The notes under the pieces were generated by a model. That model saw nothing but the letters and a program-made list of their open reading frames with translations, made no database searches and was not told where the DNA came from. Of a stretch of DNA of 64,000 nucleotides, positions 17,462-26,971 are shown piece by piece. The first letter of the stretch is position 1. Each line of letters begins with the position of its first letter. Where the stretch lies: contig NZ_QGMY01000008.1 of NCBI RefSeq assembly GCF_003173355.1, forward strand, positions 62,001-126,000, in the 5' to 3' direction. Source of the stretch: Methanospirillum lacunae. Lineage in GTDB: Archaea; Halobacteriota; Methanomicrobia; Methanomicrobiales; Methanospirillaceae. The translations under genes were made by a program, and so were the position numbers.

Positions 17462-17659
17462 ATGAAAACTGGAAGAAGCACAGTGAAGTACCCCCCAGCA
17501 GATGAACAAGCTTGGTGGCAGATCATAGAGGGGGATGGGGTAGTATTGCCGTTTGTCTGGTTAAGTATATCGTTTATCAACGGTTGTGGATTGCTGTACG
17601 ATATAATCATTCAGGGAATAAAAATTTCTTCTGATTATGCTTATCCGGTGGTTCAATGA
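17462..17659 (+). CDS. small protein of unknown function, first gene of replication module
   Basis: The 65-residue product has a polar N-terminus and a hydrophobic central stretch (about residues 27-47, VLPFVWLSISFINGCGLLYD), perhaps a membrane segment. The start is supported by AGGAGGTTGATC ending 2 bases before the ATG. Its stop overlaps the next start by 4 bases (ATGA). Not recognised; small proteins like this are common in archaeal plasmid and virus modules. Confidence 0.6.
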   Translation: MKTGRSTVKYPPADEQAWWQIIEGDGVVLPFVWLSISFINGCGLLYDIIIQGIKISSDYAYPVVQ

Positions 17660-18000
17660 GGAGTACCAATTCGAATTACTGGACGAGACGAACTGCTGAG
17701 TATAGTGCACGAGATTATCTTGTAGATCATGGGTATACGGTTATCAGGGTCGCAGAGAGTCACACTCATGAGCCTGTTGGAATCAATCTGATTGCCTGGA
17801 AAAAAGATGGAAATGTCCTCTTTATTTGTGCCAGATCCATCCGGAGAGGATCAATAAAGACTGATATTGAGGCTTTATCAAAACTTGTACAATCATCCCG
17901 ATATCCTGGATCTGTTGAGTACTGGGTGAGATACAAGGCAGGATGGAGGCGGTACCTGGTTGATGCAGGTGGAGCGATACCTCTCCCGGTGTTATTATGA
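17656..18000 (+). CDS. PD-(D/E)XK nuclease-like protein
   Basis: This 114-residue protein has the layout of a small Holliday-junction-resolvase or restriction-like fold: TAEYSARDYLVDHGYTVIRVAES with the usual helix-strand start, then GINLIAWKKDGNVLFICARS. In active enzymes the acidic residue before LIAW is Asp and the following strand has E/Q-x-K; here the Asp is replaced by Asn, while the KK pair follows. It may be inactive or use different residues. It is translationally coupled to the preceding small gene and lies 99 bases before the primase-helicase gene, so it probably belongs to a mobile element. Confidence 0.6.
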   Translation: MRSTNSNYWTRRTAEYSARDYLVDHGYTVIRVAESHTHEPVGINLIAWKKDGNVLFICARSIRRGSIKTDIEALSKLVQSSRYPGSVEYWVRYKAGWRRYLVDAGGAIPLPVLL

Positions 18001-18099
18001 GAACTCACCGTGGTCAGTTTCTGTCTCTGTGCCATCTCTCTGTAGTGCGTCGCTCTTTCATGAATCCTTCCATAGATTGTAATCAGGGGGGAATATGAT

Positions 18100-21000
18100 A
18101 TGGCTCCTGATGGTCAATACGACGAGATCCTGGCAACTCTGAATTGTCTGTTCACATCCGGCCAGGTCATAGAAATCAGGATTCTCAGCGAAGATGGTGT
18201 ATCATCGGGGTACTTTGATAATTTTGAGAAAGCCGCTTTGGCTATGTGTTCACAGGATCGTGACCCAAGAGGGCATGGAATCTATGTAACCCTTAATGAA
18301 ATCACCCGGGATCTCCTGGCCCGGCGAGCAAACCGGATCAAGTATCGCATCGGCAGACAGGATCAGACAACGTCAGACTCTGATATTATCCATCGCAGAT
18401 GGTTACCGATAGATATTGATCCAGTACGAAAATCCGGGATATCCTCTTCTAATGCTGAGCATGACGAGGCACTTTTGCGAGCCGAAGAGATCAGAAAATT
18501 TCTCCAGGAGAAGGGATGGAAAAAGCCCATTCTTGCAGACTCTGGAAATGGTGCACATCTCTTGTATGCCATCGATCTCCCAAGCGATGAAGTTGGCAGA
18601 GACCTGATCAGATCAGTTCTCATTGTGCTTGATCAGAAATTTTCTGATGAAATGTGCAGGGTTGATACCGCGAACTTCAATGCTTCCAGAATTTGGAAAG
18701 TGTATGGAACTACCTCGCGTAAAGGAGACAATCTGCCTGATCGCCCTCATCGGCGTGCCAGAATTATAGCATACAGCGGTGAAAGGCAGATTGTGACTGC
18801 CTCAGAACTCGTTTCACTGATTACTGAATGCTCGAAAAGTGAAGAAAACATAGATTCAGGACATTTAAACAGACAACAACGTTATAATGCACCTACACAG
18901 CCATCTGCGACGAATTCTCATGCTGTGAGTTTTGGAGAGAGTTCTGTACATGATCTTGGGTCATGGCTCACAACGCATGGTCTGTCCTATACATCAAAGC
19001 CATACCAGGGAGGTATTCTCTTTTCCCTTCATTCCTGCCCTTTTTCTGATACCCATCAGGATGGTGCGTTTGCCATACAATTTGAGAACGGGGCTATATT
19101 TGCCGGATGTCACCATGATTCCTGCGGCAGCGGCAGACAGCGATGGCATGAACTTCGCAAAAAATTTGAACCTGCCAGATATGATTTCGAGACAAGAATC
19201 GCTGAACGACGTCGTGCACGAATCAAAGCCAAACTGATTGCAGAAGGGAGAATTGATCCTTATGATGAGATCAGTGATGGACCGGCTGTAGAAAACAGGA
19301 ATAAGGGATCCGGTTCTGGTATAGAGAAACAGAAACCTGGTGATACAGATTTGGATTTGGTTCAGCAGCGTGCACAGAATATACTCGCCACTGGAAATCC
19401 GCTAGCTTTTATCCTTGAAACCTTTGGGTCGTTGCATGAAGGGGATCAAAGAGTTGCTGAATGTCTGATTCATTCGCTGGTCTCCCGGTCTGTCATAAAC
19501 AGTAAAGGGCTGCACGTCTCGATCACTGGTGAGTCAGGAAAAGGCAAATCTCATGCCATAGATATGATGAAATCCCTGATTCCACCTGCATTAAGGCTTG
19601 AAGGCAGAATGAGTGACAAAGCCCTCTTTTACATGGATGATCTGATGCCTGGAACAGTGATCACCCTCGATGATGTGAATCTTTCTGATCAGATGCAGGA
19701 GATCCTCAAGGGTGTAACAACTTCATTTCAAAAGCCATTCCCGTATAGGACGGTAAGTAAAGATAGAAAACCTCAAATCTGTACGATTCCGGAGCGATGC
19801 GTCTGGTGGATCGCAAAAGTTGAAGGAGCTGGTGATGATCAGGTCTTTAACCGGATGCTCACCTGCTGGATAGATGACAGCGAGATGCAGGATGAAAAGG
19901 TTCTTGACCGGACACTTGCAGCTGCCGGACAACTCCCGGGCACTCCTACACAGGAATCAGAAGAGGTCAGGGTCTGCAGGAAGATCTGGGGTGAGATTGA
20001 GCAGATCTGGGTCGTTATTCCTTTTGCAACACGAATCCGATTCCAGTCATCAGAGAACCGAAGAAATCCTGATATGTTGCTCGATCTGATCAGAACAAAT
20101 GCAGCCCTCTGTCAAAAGCAGAGGGAACAGATTGTTGTAAATGGTATCAATTGTATTATTGCATCTGATTGTGATTTTACTGAAGCTTCTCGACTTTTTA
20201 TGAGTTTGAACAGTGATGGTGGAGGTCAGGCGTATAAACTTACAAAACGTGAGACTTCTCTTCTCTCACTGATTGCATCACTCAATAGGTATGAAGTGAC
20301 AGTAGCCGAACTTCAACGTGAAACAGGCTGGACAAATTCTACAATCAACAAGTTACTCCATGGATACCGGTCATATGGGAAGTCGTACTCAGGTCTTCTT
20401 GAGAAGTGTCCTGCTATCTCGTATCTTGACCGGACTGAATCTCGGGGTGATGGTGGATGCACCACATATCGCAGGTCAAAAGCCTACATCTGGGATTGTG
20501 ATCTGTATACTGCCTGGAAAAAGGGTGGTTTGATATGGCTTGCCAGGGATGATACCGGAGACGATCAGAATCCTCCAGATGATAATGATGGATCCGGGGG
20601 AGAGGGTGATACAGGCAGTGAAGATACTGCCATGTGTACTTCAGAGGATCCAGGTTCTTCACAGGGAGATTCTGATCAGACATTAGAAGTTGATACACGA
20701 AATGAAACTGACAATCCCGATGTAAACAAACAGGGCACCATACCTGGTGCAGGTGTCGGTATTGCTTCTCTTTCATCAGGGATGTTTGTATCAACTGGTG
20801 AGTTTCCTGTTCGCACGTCCTGCTGTGTATGTGGTAAACGGCCATCACAGTACAGGGGGCGTGTCAAAAAGAATAGAGAATCTGATCCCTTGAAACCTGA
20901 TCTCATGATCTGTAATTCATGTTATCAAAGGGTGGTCTCACGAGAAGCTGCAGAGATAATCGCACTTCCCGGGATTATCGATACAAGTAGTATGGCGAGT

Positions 21001-21156
21001 ATTCAGAATGTGTCACAAAAATGTGATCTCTGTTCTTTAAAGCCAGCTGTATGGGTAGATCCTCATTCCAGAACTCACCTCTGTGACTCTTGTTATCAGC
21101 GTGAAGTAAAGCGGAGTGCTGATGATGCGCAATTGACCGGTACTACTCCTCCATGA
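18100..21156 (+). CDS. plasmid/virus-type primase-polymerase-helicase protein
   Basis: This 1018-residue protein combines several replication parts. Residues about 95-215 look like a PrimPol-type catalytic region (PIDIDP, then LADSGNGAHLLYAIDLP, later RIWKVYGTTSRKG). Around 315-350 a CX-H-rich segment (FAGCHHDSCGSG) may bind zinc. About residues 465-610 form a P-loop ATPase with GESGKGKSH as Walker A and TVITLDDVNL as Walker B. A winged-helix-like stretch follows near 725-760. After an acidic Gly/Asp-rich linker, the C-terminus has two zinc-ribbon pairs (CCVCG...CNSC and CDLC...CDSC). Such proteins start replication of archaeal plasmids and viruses. The ATG follows GGGGGAA. Nearby inverted repeats at 21961-22085 could be the origin. 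This is the strongest mark of a mobile element here. Confidence 0.75.
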   Translation: MAPDGQYDEILATLNCLFTSGQVIEIRILSEDGVSSGYFDNFEKAALAMCSQDRDPRGHGIYVTLNEITRDLLARRANRIKYRIGRQDQTTSDSDIIHRRWLPIDIDPVRKSGISSSNAEHDEALLRAEEIRKFLQEKGWKKPILADSGNGAHLLYAIDLPSDEVGRDLIRSVLIVLDQKFSDEMCRVDTANFNASRIWKVYGTTSRKGDNLPDRPHRRARIIAYSGERQIVTASELVSLITECSKSEENIDSGHLNRQQRYNAPTQPSATNSHAVSFGESSVHDLGSWLTTHGLSYTSKPYQGGILFSLHSCPFSDTHQDGAFAIQFENGAIFAGCHHDSCGSGRQRWHELRKKFEPARYDFETRIAERRRARIKAKLIAEGRIDPYDEISDGPAVENRNKGSGSGIEKQKPGDTDLDLVQQRAQNILATGNPLAFILETFGSLHEGDQRVAECLIHSLVSRSVINSKGLHVSITGESGKGKSHAIDMMKSLIPPALRLEGRMSDKALFYMDDLMPGTVITLDDVNLSDQMQEILKGVTTSFQKPFPYRTVSKDRKPQICTIPERCVWWIAKVEGAGDDQVFNRMLTCWIDDSEMQDEKVLDRTLAAAGQLPGTPTQESEEVRVCRKIWGEIEQIWVVIPFATRIRFQSSENRRNPDMLLDLIRTNAALCQKQREQIVVNGINCIIASDCDFTEASRLFMSLNSDGGGQAYKLTKRETSLLSLIASLNRYEVTVAELQRETGWTNSTINKLLHGYRSYGKSYSGLLEKCPAISYLDRTESRGDGGCTTYRRSKAYIWDCDLYTAWKKGGLIWLARDDTGDDQNPPDDNDGSGGEGDTGSEDTAMCTSEDPGSSQGDSDQTLEVDTRNETDNPDVNKQGTIPGAGVGIASLSSGMFVSTGEFPVRTSCCVCGKRPSQYRGRVKKNRESDPLKPDLMICNSCYQRVVSREAAEIIALPGIIDTSSMASIQNVSQKCDLCSLKPAVWVDPHSRTHLCDSCYQREVKRSADDAQLTGTTPP

Positions 21157-21171
21157 ATATTATTTGGGTGG

Positions 21172-21393
21172 ATGGTTGGGAGTATGGGTGGTATGCGACA
21201 GGTGAATTATGAGCCGACCAGACCCTACAAGATGCAGGGCAATTTGTTGCCCGCATCTTCAATGGCAATATTACCGTACAGCACCCCCCTCGCAAAAACA
21301 GCAGCGACGGCTTATCTGTATGATACTCAACAAACAGCCAAGCCACATGTACTTCTGTCCGATGAGGGAGCAATCTGGATCGCTGATGGGTGA
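21172..21393 (+). CDS. small protein of unknown function
   Basis: This 73-residue frame was chosen over two competing frames because most codons begin with a purine and the product reads as a soluble protein (NYEPTRPYKMQGNLLPAS, AYLYDTQQTAKPHVLLSDEGAIWIADG). The start may be 21172, 21184 or 21193. It lies between the primase gene and the gene at 21400, whose ribosome binding site GAGAGGAG lies just after this stop. No family recognised. Confidence 0.45.
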   Translation: MVGSMGGMRQVNYEPTRPYKMQGNLLPASSMAILPYSTPLAKTAATAYLYDTQQTAKPHVLLSDEGAIWIADG

Positions 21394-21399
21394 GAGGAG

Positions 21400-21726
21400 A
21401 TGAACACATTTGTAGAACAGATCAAACATGCTTCCCCGTATGAACTGTGTGGAAGAATGATAATGGATGGGGATCAGATACTGATATTTATTGATGAGAT
21501 TGGAAGATTTAGTCTTCAGATCAAAGATGTATCTTTAGCAATCCTTGGTTTTGGCTCAGGGAATATCTCTGGTCCTGTGCCCGGGGTCTTCAGAATTTCT
21601 GAAAGTGGCAGGGGGCTATATCTTGAAATTGGCGGAGTGCTTTATACAACACCGGTCTCACGTGTTCGGGCAGTTCTATCTGGTGTTCATCGAAAGGCTC
21701 CTGTGATGCGATTTACTGGGTCATAA
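21400..21726 (+). CDS. small beta-rich protein of unknown function
   Basis: The 108-residue product reads as mostly beta strands: DQILIFIDEIGRFSLQIKDVSLAILGFGSG, GVFRISESGRGLYLEIGGVLYTTPVSRV. The ATG follows GAGAGGAG. It is the last gene of the run that includes the primase-helicase. No family recognised, and there is no signal peptide. Confidence 0.55.
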   Translation: MNTFVEQIKHASPYELCGRMIMDGDQILIFIDEIGRFSLQIKDVSLAILGFGSGNISGPVPGVFRISESGRGLYLEIGGVLYTTPVSRVRAVLSGVHRKAPVMRFTGS

Positions 21727-21960
21727 GACCTGTCTTTAGGATGGGTCTAACCAATCCTTCTTTTTTTCGATGAAACGTTTTAGATGCATCTATGATGATG
21801 TGATGGGTTTTGTATGCAATATGTATTCACCTGAAACCTGATTCCCTGCTGATGGTTCTCTTGTTCTTGCAAGGGGAATTGGGCGGGAGAAAAAAGACAA
21901 CACATGGCAAGAGCGGGGGTCAAAGATTCAAATTTAAGAAAGTATAGAGGATATTCTAAG

Positions 21961-22085
21961 TAATAATAAAATATTTATTATTATTATCTATAGAGAGCGG
22001 GAATGAGAGTGATGAGAGGAGAGATCATATGTGTATTCTCATATATGTGTGAGTATAAAATCACCGCTCTCCCGCTGTCAGTGAT
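21961..22085. repeat. palindromic region, candidate replication origin
   Basis: A perfect 10-bp AT-only inverted repeat (TAATAATAAA and TTTATTATTA, 3-base spacer) at 21961-21983 is followed by AGCGGGA at about 21993 and its complement TCCCGCT at about 22073, and AGTGATGAG occurs twice. Further GCGGG boxes occur at about 21886 and 21914. AT-rich palindromes next to repeated G-boxes beside a primase-helicase gene are typical of plasmid origins. This is inference from layout only. Confidence 0.4.
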
Positions 22086-22283
22086 GAGGTTATAAGATAA
22101 TTAACTGAATTATCGAATAGACGAAAGATATGATGAGGATTGATCCCGCTTGTTTATCCGGGTCTCCGACCAGCTGTTGATATTCAGGAAGTAAGAATTA
22201 TATAAAAATCCACACAGGAAGAGTAAATCTGGTAAAATATAACGATAATGTCACTATGATCGATTATTCGTATATATTTTAAG

Positions 22284-22308
22284 ATCCTTGTCTCATTAAG
22301 ACAAGGAT
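22284..22308. terminator. strong hairpin
   Basis: ATCCTTGTCT and AGACAAGGAT form a perfect 10-bp stem around a 5-base loop. No gene abuts it closely on either side. It could be a terminator or a structured RNA. Confidence 0.4.
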
Positions 22309-22545
22309 TTGTTGATGGAGTATCAGCTTAACTCAAATGGGATAAAATACCCCATTTTGTTTAGCATGCTTTACAAAATAATGTATCTCTATTTCCTTAA
22401 ATATTCAGGATAAGGTATGAGTCAGATAGTTCCACCTTATTTTTCTTATCTCATGAATCGCATGAAAATTACAACAAAATGATGAACTGACTCGTATTAG
22501 GACACCACAAATTTTCAAGGTTTCGGGTGTGAACTACAAAGCGGT

Positions 22546-22876
22546 TCATGTGGTTTTTACCAGGGTACTATGGTTTCGTCCATAGAGGAGATATATTGAA
22601 AGCCCAATTACAAGCCAAACAATACATCGTATATATGAGGGTGTGTGGAGGTTTAGGAAAAGAAAAAGACAGATGAGGATACTTGCAAGAGGAAGATACG
22701 GGGCCGGGGGAGATTTGAATGGCCGGTAAATGTCTGGACTTGTTCTGCGGAGGATGATGACTGAACATGATACAAACATGAAGGCAAACAACACCCCGGT
22801 ATGAGCAAGTTCTGCTGCTTCAAGGAGTGGGAGAAATCCTGCAAGAATTGCAGAGCTGGGAAATATGATCCGATGT
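22546..22876 (-). pseudogene. 3' remnant of an APC-family amino acid permease
   Basis: Read on the minus strand, this stretch gives the C-terminal part of an amino acid permease: AILAGFLPLLEAAELAH, then VLFAFMFVSCSVIILRRTSP, a FKSPPAPYLP loop, and IVWLVIGLSIYLLYGR. The LFAF...ILRR...P-x-P...YLLYGR order is typical of APC transporters. Nothing upstream continues the gene, so about three quarters of the protein is missing. The fragment is a relic of a deletion or an insertion. Confidence 0.7.
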
Positions 22877-23252
22877 TTTAAGGAGATAATTAAGTCCCGC
22901 AGTTTTCTGTGGGTTCCATTTTATAGGCCCGGTCTTTAGCCCCCGGATCCGGCCCATAGTTGATACGATTCGATCACTGGATCTTGTTTATGTCAACTCC
23001 ATGCATTACTTCATATGAAAGGCTATTAACCTGTTTGAGACGGCAATGCCGAAAAAAGTATTCTTAATAGCGAGTGAATGACATATGTGTTATGAGAATT
23101 TTATTGTATGAACAGTTGACAAATAGCGATGACTTGTTGGAACACATCTCACATCCAATACCGCTATGAACTAGGTGAAACTATGCGAAAACCAGTATCG
23201 GGACTTCTCTTCCGCTAAATCCTTTCATCCGATCCCATTATAATAATCCATT
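22877..23252. other. intergenic stretch without recognised features
   Basis: No ORF with a ribosome site or recognisable product was found between the permease remnant and the methyltransferase gene. Confidence 0.4.
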
Positions 23253-23951
23253 ATGTCCAACTTCTCCTTTACCACTCCGGAAAGCAGACAACGCTGGGAG
23301 ACCAACGCCGATCATTGGGACGCCCGTATGGGTGACAAGTCTAATCTGTTCCATCGCACCATTGTCCGTCCGCATACTGAAGAATTGCTTAAGGTCCAGT
23401 GTGGCGATCTCGTGCTTGATATTGCCTGTGGAACCGGGAATTTTTCAGAACGACTCGCAGAGTTGGGGGCAAAGGTCGTAGCTTTCGATTTCTCTAAAAA
23501 AATGATTGGGCATGCCCGGAGACGGCGTTCGTCCCATACAGAAAAGATTGAATTCTACGAATGCGATGCAACAGATTATGATCAGTTAATTGCCCTCAAA
23601 AAAGACAGACCATTTGACAAGGCGGTTGCAAACATGGCGGTCATGGACATCGCCGATATTGGACCGCTCTTTAAGGCTGTTTCTGAAATGTTAAAACCTG
23701 GCGGAGTTTTTGTTTTTTCAACACATCATCCCTGTTTTATAAAACCTAGCGGGAAATACTTTACTTCATGCGTCCATGAAGGCGAGGGTCTTGTCGGTCA
23801 GCCAGTGAAACAACTTTATTATCACCGACCTTTACAGGAAATTCTCGGAAATGGTTTTTCATCGTGTTTTGTCATGGATGGATTTTTTGAGGAGCCAGAT
23901 GATGATCCGGAGTTTCCGGTCATTATAATTGTACGGATGAGAAAAACGTGA
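23253..23951 (+). CDS. class I SAM-dependent methyltransferase
   Basis: This 232-residue protein has the complete Methyltransf_11 core: motif I VLDIACGTGNFSERLA near residue 51, AFDFSKKM for the second strand, a DRPFDKAVANMAVMD segment and LKPGGVFVFSTHHPCF. The THHP motif and the small size fit small-molecule methyltransferases such as the UbiE-like group. It is isolated, sits among decayed genes, and its codon use looks slightly more GC-rich than its neighbours. A recent arrival is possible. The acceptor is unknown. Confidence 0.82.
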   Translation: MSNFSFTTPESRQRWETNADHWDARMGDKSNLFHRTIVRPHTEELLKVQCGDLVLDIACGTGNFSERLAELGAKVVAFDFSKKMIGHARRRRSSHTEKIEFYECDATDYDQLIALKKDRPFDKAVANMAVMDIADIGPLFKAVSEMLKPGGVFVFSTHHPCFIKPSGKYFTSCVHEGEGLVGQPVKQLYYHRPLQEILGNGFSSCFVMDGFFEEPDDDPEFPVIIIVRMRKT

Positions 23952-24086
23952 AATTAATCATTGCGTTGAAATTGTTTGATACCACTGGGTGATTAGACAA
24001 AGTTTAGAGGAATATAACGGATCATCTTTTCAGGTCCTCACCACGAAGCAGCCCAAATAGTAACAAATGAGAAGGTAAGGTGAAAC

Positions 24087-24272
24087 ATGCCAGAATTTGA
24101 ATGGGGGCCCGATGTTGTGAAACTCCGGGAATAGATTTATTCGCTCATCTCTTTTACAGAGAAAGCCTCAATCCTTGATATTGGGTGTGGCTCTGGGAAT
24201 GATCTTATCCGCTTCGGGAAGCGGTGTGGTGCAGAGGCGAGACTTGTCGGAATCTGCCATCAAATCAGTTGA
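24087..24272 (+). pseudogene. methyltransferase fragment with in-frame stop
   Basis: Reading from the ATG at 24087 gives MPEFEWGPDVVKLRE, a TAG, then IYSLISFTEKASILDIGCGSGNDLIRFG and a stop soon after LVGICHQIS. The ILDIGCGSG motif identifies a SAM-dependent methyltransferase N-terminus, and the rest of the gene is gone. AGGTGAAAC lies just upstream, so the original start is preserved. Confidence 0.7.
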
Positions 24273-24453
24273 AAAAGCCCCCTAAAAATTTTATTCGTTA
24301 TAATAGCAGGTACATAGAAAAATCTTGTATTTATGGGATATTATATCTCAAAACCATCCTCTGAAAATCTGTAAAATTACATACTCATTTACTCCCTATA
24401 AGTTATTTCAATTAACCTAGTATTTAAATCAAATATTATTTATACATTATATG

Positions 24454-24476
24454 TTAGATATTATCACCTCGATAAT
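24454..24476. promoter_or_regulatory. promoter-proximal motif and inverted repeat upstream of SBP
   Basis: TTAGATATTA (24454-24463) overlaps an inverted repeat ATTATC-ACCTC-GATAAT (24460-24476), about 10-30 bases downstream of a TATA-like TTTATACATTATA. The decamer also occurs upstream of the SBP genes at 41098 and 43520 (in the latter on the other strand), so it may be a shared operator. Confidence 0.45.
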
Positions 24477-24541
24477 GATCGTTGAACTTGTTATCCCTAA
24501 GTTTCCAAAATAACCCCTTGGGTTGATTATTGGAGAATAAA

Positions 24542-25600
24542 ATGTCTCAAAGAAATTTAAAAGCAAATAACACTTTAATGCTCATTGCATTCGTACTTAT
24601 TACGTTTACAATTTCCGTGAGTATTGTATCAGCAGCAGGTGGAACACATACAATTACTGATATGACCGGTAATACTGTAACAGTTCCTGATGATATTAAT
24701 AAAGTCGTCACATTCAATGCAATCCCTGTATTAAACAGTTACATCATTGCTCTTGGAAAAGGTGACACTATTATGAATAGCCTCTCCTCAATGGCAAACA
24801 CACCATACACGAAATATCAGACTATTTTAGCACCACAGATAGAAAGTGGAGTAGATTTAGGAAAAGCTGCTCCTAATGCTGAGCAGGTCATGGCCATGAA
24901 TCCTGATGTAGTCATAACGTCTGAAAAATCCACTGTAGATGCGTTAAACAAAACGACCATCCCGGTTGTCTTTGTCCCAAGTACAATGGGGGATAATGCG
25001 CAGAATGAAAAAGTGATGACAGTTCTGGGTAAGGTATTTAACCAGGAATCTAAAGCTGATGAATACAATACGTTTAGTGATGAGGTTGCTGCCAACTTAA
25101 AGTCAAAACTTGGGACGATTTCTGATGATCAGAAACCAAAAGTTCTGAACATGTGGGCACCAACACTCGCGGTATTTAATTCCAGTGGATGGGTTGTTCC
25201 TGCTGGTGGTAAGGATGCTTTTGATTCATCCAGTATTAAGGGTGGGTATGGTGGCGTTACAGTCAGATACCAGGGAAATGTTGAAGAAGTCCAAAAATGG
25301 AATCCAGATGTTATTGTTGTAAGAGACCCAACTGACATTCCGTATCTAAAAGGAAATTCACAGTTCAGCAACATCAATGCAGTAAAGAATGATAAGATAT
25401 ATGTCTGTCCTGCCGGGCTCATGACGTGGGTAGGAGGAGCAGAAGTTCCACTCATGGCAGAATGGATAGCAACCAAGTTACATCCGGACAAAGTTTCTGA
25501 ATCTGATCTGGTAAAAGACACCAAAGAATTATACAAGAAGTTCTTTGCATATGATTTAACAGACGCTCAGGCAAAGAACATAATTAATGGAACCCCCTAA
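24542..25600 (+). CDS. FepB/BtuF-type substrate-binding protein
   Basis: The 352-residue protein has a signal peptide (core about residues 10-28, ending IVSAA) and the classic start of the mature chain, TITDMTGNTVTVPDDINKVV. Lobe one carries NPDVVITSE and TTIPVVFVPS, and lobe two has GVTVRYQGNVEEVQKWNPDV and CPAGLMTWVGG. The family binds metal chelates or corrinoids. The ATG at 24542 follows GGAGAATAAA; an in-frame TTG 12 bases upstream is less likely. A CX5CX2C radical SAM gene follows on the same strand after 240 bases. A degenerate copy of its 3' half lies at 52014-52513. There is no permease nearby. Confidence 0.88.
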   Translation: MSQRNLKANNTLMLIAFVLITFTISVSIVSAAGGTHTITDMTGNTVTVPDDINKVVTFNAIPVLNSYIIALGKGDTIMNSLSSMANTPYTKYQTILAPQIESGVDLGKAAPNAEQVMAMNPDVVITSEKSTVDALNKTTIPVVFVPSTMGDNAQNEKVMTVLGKVFNQESKADEYNTFSDEVAANLKSKLGTISDDQKPKVLNMWAPTLAVFNSSGWVVPAGGKDAFDSSSIKGGYGGVTVRYQGNVEEVQKWNPDVIVVRDPTDIPYLKGNSQFSNINAVKNDKIYVCPAGLMTWVGGAEVPLMAEWIATKLHPDKVSESDLVKDTKELYKKFFAYDLTDAQAKNIINGTP

Positions 25601-25840
25601 TTGGGTTATTCATTCATTTTTAATCTGTTTTTTCAAGTTGATAGTGTGATAATTGTTGAAATAAATTGCACATTGAATATTTCCCCCTTGTTTTTCCTGA
25701 ACAAAAGACACAAGGATGAGATAATGAACAGGCGATTGCTACCCGAATAGAACCTGGAGACCAGAACAAATCCATTCTCTGTGGCCATTTCTAATCTTTG
25801 AAACATATTTTACTAAAGTGTTCAAAAGAGGAGATTAAAA

Positions 25841-26842
25841 TTGTTTGAGAAACTACTAGAAAAAGCAAGATCTGGTGAGATTACAAAAGAACTTGCTCTA
25901 GAGATCCTTACTAAATCTAAAAAACCTGAAAACGCCCTAAAACTTTTTGAAATGGCATCGAAGGTTCGTAATGAAGTCATAGGGCCAAACCTATTGTGGG
26001 CTGGAGGAGGAATTCGTGCAACTGTACCATGTAAGATAGAGCCCAGATGTAAGTATTGTTCATTTTATTTGCGAGGTGAATTTAAACTCGAAACCATCAT
26101 TTCATGTGTAAAAATTATGGAAGAAATAGGAATGAGAGAGATTCATCTGGTTGGAGGAGCGAATCTCCAGGGATATGATGAAGAAGTTCTGGAATTAATC
26201 AAGGCAATCAGATCAGTTTCAAATATAGCAATAGGATTAAATTTTGGTTGTTCATTATCAGAAGATACCATTCGTCTTCTCAAAGGAATGAATATCTTTG
26301 GTATCACAATCGCTATTGAAACAATAAATGAAGAACTCTTTAAAGCATCAAAACCTGGTGATAGCCTCAAACTGAAAAAAGAAATGTTTACAATCTGTGA
26401 ACGGGTAGGTATGCCAATTCATGCTATGCTTTTTGTTGGATTGGGAGGAACTCTTGAAGATAGGATAAATCTAATTTATTTTGTAAAGCAATTTTCTCAC
26501 CTCTCAACACTTTCATTCTCCAGATTCTTTCCTTTTTCAGGAACACCATTTCAAGATCATCAACGATGTTCACCATGGGATGTTGCAACAACTATCGCTG
26601 TTGCACGACTGGTGTTACCAAAAATTAATCTATCAATAGCAGCAGGCAATACTGTTGATGACATACCTCTTTGGTATATTGCCGGAGGTGGGAATCAAAT
26701 TCAAGGGGTTTATACCACAGAGAAGAATTTTCCACTCGGACCAGGAGAAATTATGGTACCTGTTGATGAGGATCATATAATTATAAACCGCATGCCAATA
26801 GTGCAGCATTATCTTGAGGATATGGATGTTTCAATCAGGTAA
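25841..26842 (+). CDS. radical SAM protein with HmdB/HcgA-like CX5CX2C motif
   Basis: This 333-residue protein resembles the BioB/HydE/HmdB branch of radical SAM enzymes. The cluster motif is C64-X5-C70-X2-C73 (CKIEPRCKYC), the unusual spacing known from HmdB (HcgA), which acts in synthesis of the iron-guanylylpyridinol cofactor of [Fe]-hydrogenase, instead of the usual CX3CX2C. Other features are the glycine-rich MREIHLVGGANLQG stretch, SFSRFFPFSGTPFQDHQRC, and DDIPLWYIAGGGNQIQG near the end. The start is TTG at 25841 after AGAGGAG. No hmd or other hcg genes are visible. It is paired with an SBP, exactly like the paralogue at 26972-28018. The product is unknown. Confidence 0.82.
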   Translation: MFEKLLEKARSGEITKELALEILTKSKKPENALKLFEMASKVRNEVIGPNLLWAGGGIRATVPCKIEPRCKYCSFYLRGEFKLETIISCVKIMEEIGMREIHLVGGANLQGYDEEVLELIKAIRSVSNIAIGLNFGCSLSEDTIRLLKGMNIFGITIAIETINEELFKASKPGDSLKLKKEMFTICERVGMPIHAMLFVGLGGTLEDRINLIYFVKQFSHLSTLSFSRFFPFSGTPFQDHQRCSPWDVATTIAVARLVLPKINLSIAAGNTVDDIPLWYIAGGGNQIQGVYTTEKNFPLGPGEIMVPVDEDHIIINRMPIVQHYLEDMDVSIR

Positions 26843-26971
26843 TGAGCAATAATATTTTAATGTCTCATCGCAGATTAAAAATTCAGAAAAATAAAATTAC
26901 AGTGAGCTCCCTGGCACAAAATACAATTTCAAAGTATTTTATAAAGGAAAAAAATAATCGATATAAGAGAA

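Noticed and set aside
21209-21403. A 64-codon frame with ATGA overlaps at both ends between the primase gene and the gene at 21400
   Set aside because: Codon first-position purine content and product composition (Arg/Cys/Gln-rich) are poor; the frame at 21172-21393 looks more like a real protein. The overlap could still be real, so this is a close call.
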